64,000 nt of DNA from Castanea sativa. Lineage: Eukaryota > Streptophyta > Magnoliopsida > Fagales > Fagaceae. The position numbers and the translations under genes were made by a program. Positions 46,349 to 59,631 of the stretch are shown in pieces. Where the stretch lies: assembly GCF_040712315.1 (NCBI RefSeq), contig NC_134020.1, forward strand, positions 50,329,751 to 50,393,750, written 5' to 3'. The notes beneath the pieces are model-generated. The model searched no databases and had not been told where the DNA came from. It saw only the letters and a list, made by a program, of their open reading frames with translations. Within the stretch, counting starts at the first letter, position 1. Each line of letters begins with the position of its first letter.

Positions 46349-48344
46349 ATTTTGATTACTACTATTTTTAATTAATGACTTATTTGTGAAGTTGCAAGCT
46401 CATTGTCTTACAGAATTATTGAGTTTGATGTTATTTGTAAAGAATTTATCACTGAAAACTTTTTATGTGAGATCATAATATGATACCTTAACGGAATATT
46501 AACCTACAATTTTAATAAAAACAATGATTTCCCCTTGTTTTCAATATGGTCCTATATTGAGTTATTTGACTTCTTTTTGTTTCCAATATAACCCTTCTGT
46601 CCAATTTGCTCCACTAAAATGATATCATTTTGAAAAATGAAAAATATTAAGGCTAACAGCGAGAGACAAAATTAGATAGAATGACTAAAGATTGAAAATA
46701 TATTAAAGATAAAGGATTGGAATAAGAAACAAGGAATTTACACGATTGAATTGAAAATCTGTTAAAGTTAGAAAGTGTAATTTCACTAATATGTTATTTA
46801 ATAAATATTTATATCAAGTGCTAAGTATTATTATTATGATGCATTAACAAATGTATTACACTAACAAAGAAAAATTTAATCAATGTAAAAACGTTTTTTT
46901 TTTTGCCAAGTGCTTTATAGCAAAACTGGTTGGCCCCTTCAAATTCCCCTTTCCTAATTATTGGATTATATGTGTGTGTGTGTAGCCAAAGTTTAGAGAA
47001 AATCAAATTAAAATCTAAATTGAATTTCAATTGGAGTTCAATTGTGAGTCATGCGTCCTATTTAATTTTTAATTTTTGTGCTATGTGAATTATTGAGTAT
47101 GAAAATTTCAAATTTCAAATCCAAATAGATTAAAAATTGGATTTAAAGTGGAGTCTAATTTGGTGCCACATGTTCAATTTTTTTTTTTTTTTTGTGACAA
47201 GCGAATTATTGGATGCAAAAACCAAAAAATCTAGATCCAACTAAATTCTAAATTATATATATATATGAGAAACCATGACATAGTTTAAAAATCTATAGTT
47301 TAAAAAAGATGTAAGCTAAATACCACGTATAATTTCAACATTTTATTTAAAATGTATAATTTGAACCGTATAATTATGATTGTTTTTAATTGTATCCATA
47401 AATATACACGGGGTTACACACTAATTTAAGCAAAAGAGAGCTTTTTGCTATTGGGATAGTTAGGCCTTCTAGATCTATAATTGAATTGTGCTAAAAATGA
47501 AGTGCTCATGTACAAATTCACAATTAATTTTTGTAATGCAGTTATTAAATAGTTTGAAAACTTTTGCATGTGTTTAGGGATGATTTTCGGGATTATTCTG
47601 AGCTTTGCTTCAAAGAATTTGGTGATTGTGTCAACATTGGATCACACTAAATGAACCATACAGCTATGTCTATGCTGGTTATGTAGAGGGGAAATTTGCA
47701 CCGGGTCGTTGTTCTAGTTGGCAACAATTAAATTGTACTAGTGGAGATTCTACGACAGAACCGTATTTGGCTTCACATAATCTACTTCTTGCTCATGCAT
47801 CCTCTGTCAAAGTGTACAAGCAAAAGTATCAGGTTCCATGCACCAATTTTTTTTTTTTTGGTTTCAAAATTGTACTCCATTCAATAAACATGGTTGCATT
47901 GCACTTGATACAAGACAATCTAAGATACGTTATTTTAAAACTATTTGCAGTGATGATAAACTTAGATAAATTGGCAAGTTAAGCTTGTTTTTCAGCATTA
48001 GTAATTAAGTATTTATTTTTTCCGTTAGTGTGCGAGTGGATTAACTCTTTGTTGAAAGCTTATAAATTAATTTGTTAAAATTTTATCTAAGTGATGATAA
48101 AATTAGATAAACAAGCAAGCATTCGCTATTTGTAGGAAGTACAAAAAGCTACTACGGGTATATCCTTAAATACAGACTGGTTTGTGCCATTCTCTAACTC
48201 GACGCACGACCATGATGCTGCGCTAAGAGCCCTTGATTTCATGTTTGGATGGTAAGTATACTAGAACTTCTTGACTCTTTGTTTTGGACATCTATTTTAC
48301 TATTTGCTAGTTATTAACAAAGAATAGAAAAACCCTTTGCTAGT

Positions 48345-48552
48345 TTAATATAAGAGAAATGATATGTCCACAACATTTTACAACATTTTTACAACAAATC
48401 CTAAGTGGCAGGATATTACTGGTTGTTATTGTTGGGGCAAAAAAGTAATCTTAGTGTTAGGTTCAAATTTGAACCAATAACAACTAACCACCTATGATTT
48501 GTTGTAAAAATATTATAAAAATGTTGTGGACGTAGCACCTCTCTTAATATAA
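48345..48552. mobile_element. Mutator-like MITE in copy C, 9-bp TSD
   Basis: A 190-bp unit at 48354-48543 is almost wholly an inverted repeat (GAGAAATGATATGTCCACAA / GAGAGGTGCTACGTCCACAA). TTAATATAA flanks it at 48345-48353 and 48544-48552. Copy B at about 19770 has the empty site with one TTAATATAA. A 9-bp TSD and long TIRs indicate a MULE-type element. Confidence 0.92.
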
Positions 48553-48956
48553 TAGGTACAATAAAGACTTAAAATTTCGTGGTTTGTGGCAGGTTTATAG
48601 ATCCCCTAGCCAATGGTGACTACCCACATATCATGCGATCTCTTGTTGGCGATCGATTACCCAAATTCACGAAAGAGCAATCTAAGATTGTAAAAGGGTC
48701 ATTGGATTTTCTAGGGCTAAACTACTATACTGCTAAATATGTAGCTGACTCATGTCACTCCAAAGTTGAAAACTCAAGCTATTTGACAGATTCGCGAACT
48801 AATACTTCTAGTATGAACTAAATCTTTTGAAGCCATGATTTTGATTTTCTGTTGTAACTCATACATACTAAAACGACCATGCTTTTTTTCTTTTGTTGTG
48901 GCAGGTGTGCGCAATGGAATCCCCATCGGTCCAAAGGTGCATATAAAAGTGAATAA

Positions 48957-49973
48957 CACTACAACAAAGTGTAGTTATTTCAACCTTTTTTTATCAAGAG
49001 TTTACTAAAATCTGTCGATACAACCTATAAATAAAAATGCGGAGGGCTTTATTACTAAACTTTATTTCAAATGTTATTTGTTCCCTCAAAATAAGTTAAA
49101 GCACCCATGAAATAAATGTAAAAAAAAAAAAAAAAACCGCCAGTTTTTTCAGCCAACAACCCTTGGAAAAATATTACAAATTTTTCAGCCCTTGAAAAAA
49201 GCCCACAGCAAAATTTTCATCCCTTGCAAAAAGCCCACAACGAAATTTAAAACGATAGCCCAACGTAACTAACAAACACACAGAGCTCTTATCACTCTCA
49301 GAGCATAGAAATCTCACAGAGCATGGAAATCTCATAGCTCGTCGATCATGGAGATCTCATAGAGCTCGACGATCATCGATTTGGTACGTAATTGCATAGC
49401 TCCGATTAGGTACGAGTTCATCTCGGTTTTGTGACTTTTCATCTCTCTGCCGATTTAGACGATCACCATTTCTCAGCTCCGATTAGGTATGAATCACAAA
49501 CCCTAATTTCGTCTTTGATTTTTTTGTTTTTTGGTTTAACCACACTTTTTCATCGATTTCCCCATGATTTCATTTCACATTTCTTAGAAAACAGAGCTTA
49601 TCATCGATTTCCCTATAGAAAGCTGTGCAGCACCATCAGGTAATGATATTCCAGCAAACTCACTGTGCACTGTGCACTGTTTCTCACTCTCTGCCGCTTT
49701 TGCTTTTCGAAATTCACTTTCCATTTCCAAACAATACGTGTTTTACTTGTAATGTGACTGATCTAGGGTTTCATTTGTCACTGAAAATTTCCATAACTGT
49801 CAAATCAAATGCTAGGTGTTCCTCTTTTCATTGTGATTCCTAAGCTATAGTTCTCGAACCTACTAGAAAATTAAAGAAAAAAAAAAGAAGAAGAAAGAGT
49901 TCGATGAAGCTCAAGCTTAGTTATATATTGCTAATTGTTACAAATAGAGTCCAATTTAGTAATGATCGGAAAA

Positions 49974-50013
<40 letters not shown>

Positions 50014-51719
50014 TATTTTCATAGTGCTATGTTATTAGTTGAAGAACTTGCTAGAGATGCATTAGGAGTTTCACTGATCATTGAAATATTTTCAATTTCT
50101 TTGATTTTTTTTTTTTTTGTTGATCTTAAATGTGCTCAATGTGTGATGTTATATATTGTATATGTATATGAACTTTTTAGAGTGTCACTGATTATCAAGA
50201 AATTTGTTTTATTGTTTGTTTGTTTTAATTTAGCGGAAGGTGCAACATGGTGATTTGACAACTCTATTTTTGGCTTTTATGAGTATCTTCAGTTTGCTAA
50301 ATGTGAAAATTGAGTGCAATAAATGTGAAGCAAGTTAGGCTTTTGTGTTGAATTGTTTATTATGGGGTGGGCATCATAGAATTATTTTTTTGTTACCTCA
50401 TACTCTGTTTCGAGATTTGTTACAAGATTTGTAAAATTTGGTTCAAACAAATGGAAATTATTTCTCATGTAATTTTTTGCTGGTTATGTGCTGTGGGGGA
50501 TATTTTTGGTGAGTGGGAAGTAAAAAAGGGGAAAAAAATGAAGTCCAAGTGCATGAAAAGGAAATATAGAGGTCTTAGCTTAAATGACGTAGACTGGGTT
50601 TTGAGCTACTTCACGAGAAGAATCTAAAAATATTAAACTTCATGGATTATCAAATTTGAGAATTGATGCCTCTTTGAATTTGAAGTTTTGTAAAAAGTTA
50701 TTATGGTATAATATTATTGATATGTATATTAACCTTTGATGATGCTTAAATGACGTAGACTGGGTTTTGAGCTACTTCACGAGAAGAATCTAAAAATATT
50801 AAACTTCATGGATTATCAAATTTGAGAATTGATGCCTCTTTGAATTTGAAGTTTTGTAAAAAGTTATTATGGTAGAATATTATTGATATGTATATTAACC
50901 TTTGATGATGCTTAATTAGTTTTTAAATTTTGATCATTTTGTGTATTTGGATGGATTGCGAAATGGTAACTTGTTTGTTACTCCATTAATGGGTTGCATT
51001 CGCTTTCGGCTACAGCTGCTGCTTTCAGTCAACAAAGCAGTGGTGGTGGTGGTCATGCTACCAAGACTCTGAATTGAATGAGCTAAATTAAGGTTGAGAA
51101 AATATCTGTGAGTTTGTTGTAGAGAATTGATGGTTTTAGAATACGTTTTGTTGTGTACTCTCAAAGTCTTTTAACTTTTCACATTTTGTGTAGAATGTTG
51201 TTTCAGAACTGTGCTTCTTTGGCCAACCCCCCCATTTGTACTTTTTTTTTTTTTAATGAACTCCCATATATTTTTCTAATACCTTTTTTTCTTCCATGTC
51301 TACTATCGAATTCGGATTTGTTGCGTGTTAGATTCTTTAATAAGTTCTGTTGCTTGAAAATTGAGCTATATAGGTAGGGCTTAGCTATAGCTTTCATATC
51401 TTGCTTATTTTGAAGACTTTATATGAATGGACTTCAATGTCTTATACTTTTTCCACTGCAGACTTTCTAGAGTTCCTGGATATCATGAATTTGTGTACCC
51501 AATTTCCCTTCGCCATTTCCGACTGTCTCAACTGTTAAACCATTTTCCCTGTAATCACAGGTATTTATAATTTGGGTTCCTTTACTTTCTTCTTCTTTCT
51601 TAGCTACCAAACAGAATTTCGTTTTATTTTGTATATTTCAAGTCTTCTTTGTGTGTGTTAAAGCTGTTTGGGAAAGCATTGCAGAAACCACAAAGTAGAT
51701 AAATGATAAATTACACTTC

Positions 51720-51756
<37 letters not shown>

Positions 51757-52850
51757 ATTTTTAATTTTTTTAATTTTTGTGATTATTGTTTTCTGCTTTT
51801 TATTGTCACTTTTTTTAAGTGTGTTTTAGCAGTTCTAGTTGAAATTAATAAGGTTGCAATGTTTGATACTTTGATTATATTTTTTGTGTTATTCAATTTG
51901 ACACAAGTTGTCTTGTGTCAAGACATTTTGGGATGGCTTTCCTATTCTAGATGATGACTTTATACTTGCAATAGGTAGGCTTACCTACACTATTGGTCAC
52001 AGTCCCTTAAGTTTGCTTTTAATCTCTTATATTTTTATGTGGCCAAATTAAAAACCGACATGTCATTACCTCATAGGGACTAAAAGTGATAACGTTATGT
52101 TTGTTAGGGACTAACAACAATGACTTTAAACTCCAGGGACTAAAAGTAATGGTGAATATAGTGCTACCCTTTTTAAATCATGAAGTGATGTTCATTTTTG
52201 TAGTGTGAATTTGGAAAATCAACAGTGAGAAAAGGAAATTTGAGGTTTCAGATGAATCCATTGATTGGTTCTTTATCACTCTTTTACATGTGGAACATAA
52301 GTTATTGTTACAACTGCCTAGACCAACCTGTGGAAGTGGTGGTTCTTATATCCTTTTATTGCCATTTTCGTTTAAAAATTGCAGATATAATTGGTTCTTG
52401 TTTGTTTTATTTTTATTTTTTATTTTTTTATGTATGTGCATTTTCATGTGATGTTATAGGAAGTGTAACTTATTTGGATATTTGGACTGCTATTTGCAAC
52501 CCAGCATATTCCTGGCCTTACTACTTTCCCTTCTGGTGAAGTTTAATGCTGGTAGTGCCATAAATTCAATAATATTTGGGTTTGTTCTTTAATTTATATC
52601 ATCTAGTAACCTTTTATACATGCCAAATTCTCCTTAATTTAGAAATGGCTGACGAAATACAGTTCATTGATAGTAGCATATACAGTGATGATATAGTATT
52701 TTTAATTTCTTATCCTTTTGGCAGTTGACTAGATTCTATTATTTCTTCTTTTGCAGCTTGCTTGGACCTGCTACAACTTCTATCAGTCAACACCAACAAA
52801 ATTGGCCAGGAAGAATCATTTCTTTCATTCTGGGTAGGTGAGTTTCTTGA
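48957..52850. other. Unassigned gene-like stretch right of copy C
   Basis: Begins CACTACAACAAAGTG directly after copy C exon 10, which may be a CACTA-type terminus, but no matching right end was found. 49270-49620 looks like a plant 5' UTR and repeats the CTCCGATTAGGTA and TCATAGAGCTC motifs. Candidate splice sites and a Ser/Gly-rich frame (51008-51075) exist, but I could not assemble a convincing protein. (GT)n at 49976-50011 and (TG)n at 51720-51754. Confidence 0.3.
50578..50909. repeat. Tandem duplication of 166 bp
   Basis: Units 50578-50743 and 50744-50909, both starting GCTTAAATGACGTAGACTGG. The only difference I see is GGTATAATAT versus GGTAGAATAT. A third unit begins but diverges at 50915. 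Confidence 0.95.
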
Positions 52851-52859
52851 CACTACAAA

Positions 52860-53370
52860 AAAAAAGGAGCTATAGCCGAGTTTTTAAAACGTGGCTATAG
52901 CTCCAAAAAACGTGGCTATAGCACCATTTGGTCTATAGCCGCGTTTTTTTAGGCCACGTTTTTAACCGTGGCCTAAAATGCGTAACTATAGGCCTATGGC
53001 CACGTTTTTTGTAGCCGTGGCTATAGGCAGACCAATGGCCACGCTTTTAGAAACGTGGCTACAGGACATTCTATAGCCACGGTTTCAGAACCGCGGCCAT
53101 AGCCACGATCTATAGCCACGTTTACAACGTGCCTATAGGGCAATTGGTAACTTGCCCTGAAGCAAGATTAGCCGCGTTTAAAACGCGGCCATAGACTTTT
53201 TAAAACGCGGCCATAGAACGTGGCTATGGCCGCGTTTTTGAAACCGTGGCTATAGTATGTGCTTTAGCCATGTTTTTAAAAACGTGGCCATTGCCCATTA
53301 AAACGCGGCTATAAGCCTTGTTGCGTTTTTTGAATTTTTCTATAGCCGCGTTTTTAAAACGCGGCTATAG
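52860..53370. repeat. Palindromic subterminal repeat array of the CACTA element
   Basis: More than 20 copies, in both orientations, of CTATAGCC / GGCTATAG and (A)AACGYGG / CCRCGTTT. The clearest unit, 53340-53370, is a near-perfect 31-bp palindrome: 15-base arms beginning CTATAGCCGCG around one T. In En/Spm-type elements such repeats bind the element's own accessory protein. Confidence 0.85.
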
Positions 53371-54079
53371 ACTTTTTCTTTTTTTTTTTTTAAATCTGTA
53401 CACATTCAGATGCAGCAACAAACGCTGCTATAAATTATAGAAACGCTACTATAAAAAACCTGTCACATACACAATTCAACCTGTCACATACACAATTCCA
53501 ACTTCTTATTCCTGTAAAATTCCAACACATGCAACAAAATAACAATCTCAAATCTGTCACAATCTCAATCAAGCTTTAAAGACTATGGAAAATTATCAAC
53601 CTTCAAGGAATATGCAGTTACATAGTGCTCTTGTCTACATAAATAAGCATCAACATATGATTTTTCAACCATCCTCAACTACAAACGTTACATAGATGCT
53701 TCTAGGGGTTCCTTCCATCTCCAAGCTCTTGTCTACATGTGAATACCCTCGTTGCCTTCCAGGTAGAATACAGTTTATGTTTCAATGGCGCTACAAAAAT
53801 ATAATGGCAGCAGTTAGACAAGATTTGCAACTTTTTACCCACTTTTTCGTAGTAAATAGTAAAAATTCATAACTTCTCAATTGTCATACACTCAAAAGCA
53901 ATAATAATTTCATATCATTCCCTATGCATGTCTCTTCCTAGACAATGTGACAAGTATAAATTTCACTCATCACTCTTAAACTAGCCCACTCGAAATGCAA
54001 TACAAATTCCTTTGAATACCAAAGGTCAAATTCTTTCTAAACAACAACAACAACAAATCTTTTAAAAGTGACGTCATAC

Positions 54080-54196
54080 CTGCAACTTGCGAAGGTACTG
54101 AGGCTGACCATGTCCTGTCTTAATGGTCCTAATGCGCTCCAAAAGCCTGTCAGCAAAGGTAGGAATTGCCATTATCAACACGAGCGATAATGGAAA
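54080..54196 (-). other. Candidate coding exon inside the CACTA element
   Basis: On the minus strand 117 bases (39 codons, no stop) lie between an AG acceptor and a CAG|GTATGA donor. They encode MAIPTFADRLLERIRTIKTG, then HGQPQYLRKLQ. Charged and protein-like, but the family is not recognised. It could be a transposase exon or a captured host exon. Confidence 0.3.
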
Positions 54197-57100
54197 CTTT
54201 CCTATACAACAAAATTACAGAAATTGAACCAGCAAAAAGTACTAAAATAACAATATAGAAAACAAATCAAACCACAAATTATGAAATGGTATTGTTCAAA
54301 TTTCAAACTTACAATGAGAATGCATGACTTCACTATTTAATCCTCTTGGTCTTCTATGTTGTTAAAGCATCATACGAAATATGTGCTTCAAAATAACCTA
54401 TATGAACGTAATCCATCAACAATGCGTAAATAAACGACTCATGTTGTTTCCTTTCAGTTGTACACAGTGTCATCACAGAAGTAAATAATGCAATCACACT
54501 CAATTCATGAGAAAAAGTTGCAGGTGTTGAAAAGGAAAGTAGTTCATATACCAGTTGACTATTCTCGTCTACAATCTTCAAAAAAGCTCTTCCCTAACCT
54601 GCAATCCACAAAATTTCCATCACACATATTACTGTCAACAAGGGTTCATCCAATTCAAGCAAGTTTAACAATAAAGGGTTTTTTGCATTTACAAATACGA
54701 ATGTGGTAGGTGTAATGTGCGTGTATGTGCGGGTGTGTGTATATTAATATGTATATATATATATATAGGACAATAATGTCTCTAAGAAACCAATGGCCTT
54801 ATGTCATTTTGCATCTTTTGGTGGGCCTTATGTCTCTACTACGTTTAAGCATCCCTAGAACTACATCAACTTTCGGGGGTCCACAATAACTCCGGTGTAT
54901 ATTTATGTCTCTATTATATTACCATTGAACATATAAAAAGTGAAAGCCAAGCATATGGCACACTCAAGTGGTTCAATAATATTACATGAAATATGATTAA
55001 CATTCTCCTCCCATTTTCTATAAGTACCAATGGCATAATTTAAAAGGCTACTTCAAATTCCATACTATAGATGAGTTTTCTCCAATAAGAGCGTAGTAAT
55101 CAATTTCTTGTTTTAATAATAAGGTTCATGACTTGGTGCCCATCCTTATCTATTCAGTAGCCTTTGACTTGCTAATTAGTAAGTATTATAAACTCCTTCC
55201 ATACTCACATAATAACATGAGTTTTGGTTGCATTTAACAAAAAACAGTAATGTACAAGAGTGAATGCATAAATGGTGTTTCACATATATGAGTTATTATC
55301 ATCATATATGTGAGTATGTTGTTATTACTCCATAAGTATTAAACGAGATGACAACAGCATTTTGGTGAACGCATGCTTTGTACAGTCATTATCCACATAA
55401 AACCAAAGTCTTGTTCATTGGTTGAGTAGATGTAATGCTTTGGTGAGTGTAAAGGGCTAAAACCTTAGTATTCTAAGTTCTATAGAACACTCCCTGAATG
55501 GCAACTCAATTAGTATGAAACATAAAGTAAAATCCTCCCTTTTCCTTTTAGTTTTATACTATTGGAATGTTACAAGTGCAATCTGTCATTGCGAAACTAC
55601 AACTCACTTGAGGAAGGATAGCCATGTTGCAAATTTGTCTCTTCAGCCTTACTATCAGAGTAATGAGAATGCTTAGTGTTCACGACAGAGCAGGAGAAAT
55701 TGAACAGCCTGCATTAAAAAGAAACGAATAGAAAAGTTAAATTCTAATTGCCTGTAGATATGCTTCTCTACAGGCTGTTACATGTAACTATTCATGAGAT
55801 GACAATGAATGAGAGATATGCTTGTCTACTAGCCTAAAGAAATTGACTTAAGAATCTCCATAACGATGCACTTGGGATCCATAAAGGAGAGAAGGACCTC
55901 CACACCTGAGTTTACATTAAGCAAGCTAGTTTAAATCTATTTTCTACATAAGAGAGTTCCTGATGTGCACAACCCATTATACTAGTACACTCACCATAAA
56001 GCAAGTCCTCATTATACATTTTTAATATTGCATTAGTCTCACTTATGACTTCCATAAAATACATTTAATACAATTTTAAATTCGTGGTGAGGACCATAAA
56101 ATACAATTCTCAATTATGACTTCCAATACAATTCAAATGCAGAAACATGGGAGTACATCAAAGCTAGGCTCTCAATAGTAAGATGGTGGAAAAATCATTT
56201 AGTTCTCTCAAACTGTCTCAAGAAATTCATTCTTGTGTTGGCTAGTACATCAAAGCAAGGCTCACAATAGTAGGATGGTGGAAAATCATTTAGTTCTCTC
56301 AAACATTAACAAAGAAATTTATTCTTGTGTTGGCTAGTAATGAGGAACAAATTATGCAATTTAGAAAGAATGTTGCATTGGGTTACATAGTTCATCATTC
56401 AAATTGTGTATTCTACAAATTTTATAAAAAAAGCCTGGAATGTAAAGCACATTGGTATTTTGAGACTTTTGAGTGCTCTTTCACTGGAAGGAAAAATGTG
56501 AGAATGAGAACGTACGTAGGGGGGATAAAAGTATAAATGAAGAAAATATTATTATTTTTTCTTTCATGCTTGTTTGGTAGAAGGGCATACTTCATTCTCA
56601 TATGCAAGCAGTAGACTGTTACATTAAGAAGATCAAATAATTTATCTAAATCATACTAGCTTTAGTGCCAAACACGAGACAATCCGTTCCTTAAAAATAA
56701 TTTAAGATGTCTAAAGTAATCTTATAAATCGTTCACTTTTACGAAATTCATTTTGACTAAAAGATTTCACAAGTTAACAGTCACATCTAAGGGGCCATTT
56801 CCAAGAGTTTTACTTCTCTAAAACATAGCAAAGAGAGAACATTGTATATGAATGCATATCCTCTCAAGGTCACAATTTAAATACTCTTCAAGCTATGCCC
56901 CCAACATGAAACTGGAAGTTCTCCAAAGTTTTTTCATTTTCAGAAAAATACTTGTACAAAATCTCTCTATCTACATGTCCTTTAAGGCTTTCAATCTTGA
57001 CAGTCTTCAAGCAATGTCACCAACATGGAGAAGGTAGGAACTTGCAACAACTAGGATTTTCCTCTTTATGAATAGGCTTTCAATATGAGAACCGGAATAC

Positions 57101-59312
57101 AAGCAACTCATTAGAAAATTTTCAATAGAAAATTTTGTTCTTTTATGAGTATTTAGCAACATAAAAACTCCAGTAAGCATGCATCTTAGCCTCCCTAGTT
57201 CCTATCAGTCAACTAGAAAGTAAGACTCAAAACTTAAGATTGCATTTGGGAACTTGGATTTTAATTTTGATATGGATTTTAAATAAATACGTTTAAAATA
57301 CCTTGATTTCAAATCTATTGATTTTACGTGTAATTTCAAATTCAAAAATTTTAAACTTTTAAAATCTTTGGTGGATTTGTTAAATCCAAATTCTTGACAT
57401 TTTTTGATTGTCTAAACAAGAAATTTTGATTTTAATCACCCAAATCCAAATACACCATAACGGTTTTAATGGCTTTGAATGAGTCTAATATAGGCCCAAA
57501 ACAATAATGATTTTTAGTAGATAGATGGTAGGGGGGGGTGATAGAGTTCAAACTATATCATACACCACAAAAGATGCCACCACCACTGAGCTATTACTTC
57601 AATTCCAAAAAAAAAAAAGGGTTTCTAAATCAAAATTAAATGTGAGTTCTTTCATTAATTAATGTACTAATATTATAGTAGGATAAATATTATTGAACAC
57701 AGCTACTAATGTACACACTTGACATGGAACCACCAATGATCAAATAACAATAACTATAAATTAGATATTATAAAAATGTGAGAATTTTCAACAAAGTCCA
57801 AAGAAAGCAGAAGGAATTTTTCATTCCTACAATCATATTTGCTTGAGATATATAACGATCGAGCATAAAGTTTGTCAACCAAATTACTTTTTTTTTTTTC
57901 TTTGCAATAATAAAATGCAGAAAACTTCTTAATTGATATGGTCGATCCTTTGACTAAACGAAGAACCAGGTGCATAAAGTTTATTAAATAACTCACATTA
58001 ACAAGTTTTCTCCACTGAAAATGACAATTGCTGGACCAAAAAAAGAAAAAACCAAGAACTTCATACTTCCTATAATATGAAACATAAAACTATTATTACT
58101 TTCCATTTACAGTAATACTAGATTTCTAGTATTTGCTATCTATATCCATCTTTCTTGCTTTCTTCACAATCCACCAATATGGGATTTTGCAAGGGAAAAA
58201 AATCTCTTAAATACCAAAGTTGGAACAAGAAGAAGATTATGACGACTCCATTGGGAAGTATCTTAGTACCAAAGTTTTTTTGGAAATTAAATAAAGCAAT
58301 TCTTTCCTTCTACAGAAACCTATGACTGTGTGAAAAATTCAGTTGATTTAGATACAAACACCAAAACCTCCAATCTTTGAACTAAGTTCTTGTAGCTAAG
58401 TAATCTTGAACAGAAAATTCACCTTCTTGCCCTTTTTTCCTTCAAAATCAGCAGCTAACTCGGCTTGGCTCAGACGATGGCAGGATCTAGTTCAATCTAA
58501 AACACGAAGACAACCTATTTAGTTTTTTAATCAAACTAGTATTCAAAAAACAATCTTTGGAAAACTAAAAAAGAATGATAAAGAAATAAAGTAAACAACT
58601 TACATAGTAGGAACGAAAAACAAAAAAACAAAAGCAAAAGCAAAAGAACATTGAAGGTGAAGCAAACCCAGATAAGATTAAGTTAAAAAAAGGAGCAGAA
58701 GAATGTTTTTTATAGTAAAAGAGGAGGTAATGACTTGATGGAGAAGCAGTGCAAGATAAGTATAGATGTTTGTTTGCAAGGTTAAAAACCCAATGACATT
58801 ATTAAATAACAGTAAAAACAGTCTAATTTAATTGAGGAAATTAACCAACAGCTTACCTATATTAAACACAATGAAATATTTTTATTCATTGAAGATAACT
58901 CTTTAAATAAATAAAAAACCCAATTATATAAACCCATCACTACATTTTTCTCATCAACCAAATAGAGATTATCTTGACCTAAACAATTTCAAATTACCAA
59001 CAATAGGCAAAGAGAAGAAAAGACAAGTCTGGGCTTCAAATGCAGGCATGATGTGATGCATACAGCAACTTCCCAACCCCCTCCCCTAAATCCTAATCCC
59101 TTCAATTTGTAAGCTACTCTCAATTGCTAAGTTACCATGCAAATGCAAGACTACCTACATATGTATGGATGTTCAATTTGATCGTTGCTGGCCTTGTGCA
59201 TCACTACAGTTTCTTCATTTTTGTGTCTCTGTAGTTCATAATTGAGACTAATTATTATAATGTCATGTCATTGATTTAAAACTTTAATTGGCTTAATAAT
59301 GTACCATATATA

Positions 59313-59348
<36 letters not shown>

Positions 59349-59507
59349 TATACATGTTAAACTAGTTCACCCCCAACAAATAAAAAGCACAATTAGAATA
59401 TTCAAGAAGTAGACATGTGGAGGGTCAATGAAATACCATTTGCATTTGGTGAAGTCAAAGAGGCCTGGGACCATCTCTCCGGAATTGTGGATTGAGTAAC
59501 TGGACGA

Positions 59508-59631
59508 CCTGCGCCCACAAAAACATACAGTTAAAACTTTTTAAACATGAGGGCAACATCATTTACCATTGCTTATGATAATGCAGATTCTTCTAGGTGC
59601 AAATCTCATACCTCTAAAGGAGCTTGTAAAC
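59508..59631 (-). other. Candidate small exons inside the CACTA element
   Basis: On the minus strand a 20-base segment (59612-59631) between AG and GT sites is followed by a GTATGAG…GCGCAG intron-like stretch to about 59508. A short open frame then continues. No known motif. Splice-site chance matches cannot be excluded. Confidence 0.2.

Noticed and set aside
50367..50627. + strand ORF of 86 codons overlapping the tandem duplication
   Set aside because: No family match and Cys/Ile/Lys-rich AT-biased composition; its end is inside the duplicated unit.
51008..51075. Ser/Gly-rich reading frame ending in KTLN as a last exon
   Set aside because: Needs an acceptor at CTACAG and no upstream exon could be matched; the opposite strand is also open.
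48957..52205. Possible second CACTA element ending at TTTTTGTAGTG near 52205
   Set aside because: Only about eight terminal bases match and the flanking triplets TAA and TGA differ; no shared subterminal repeats.
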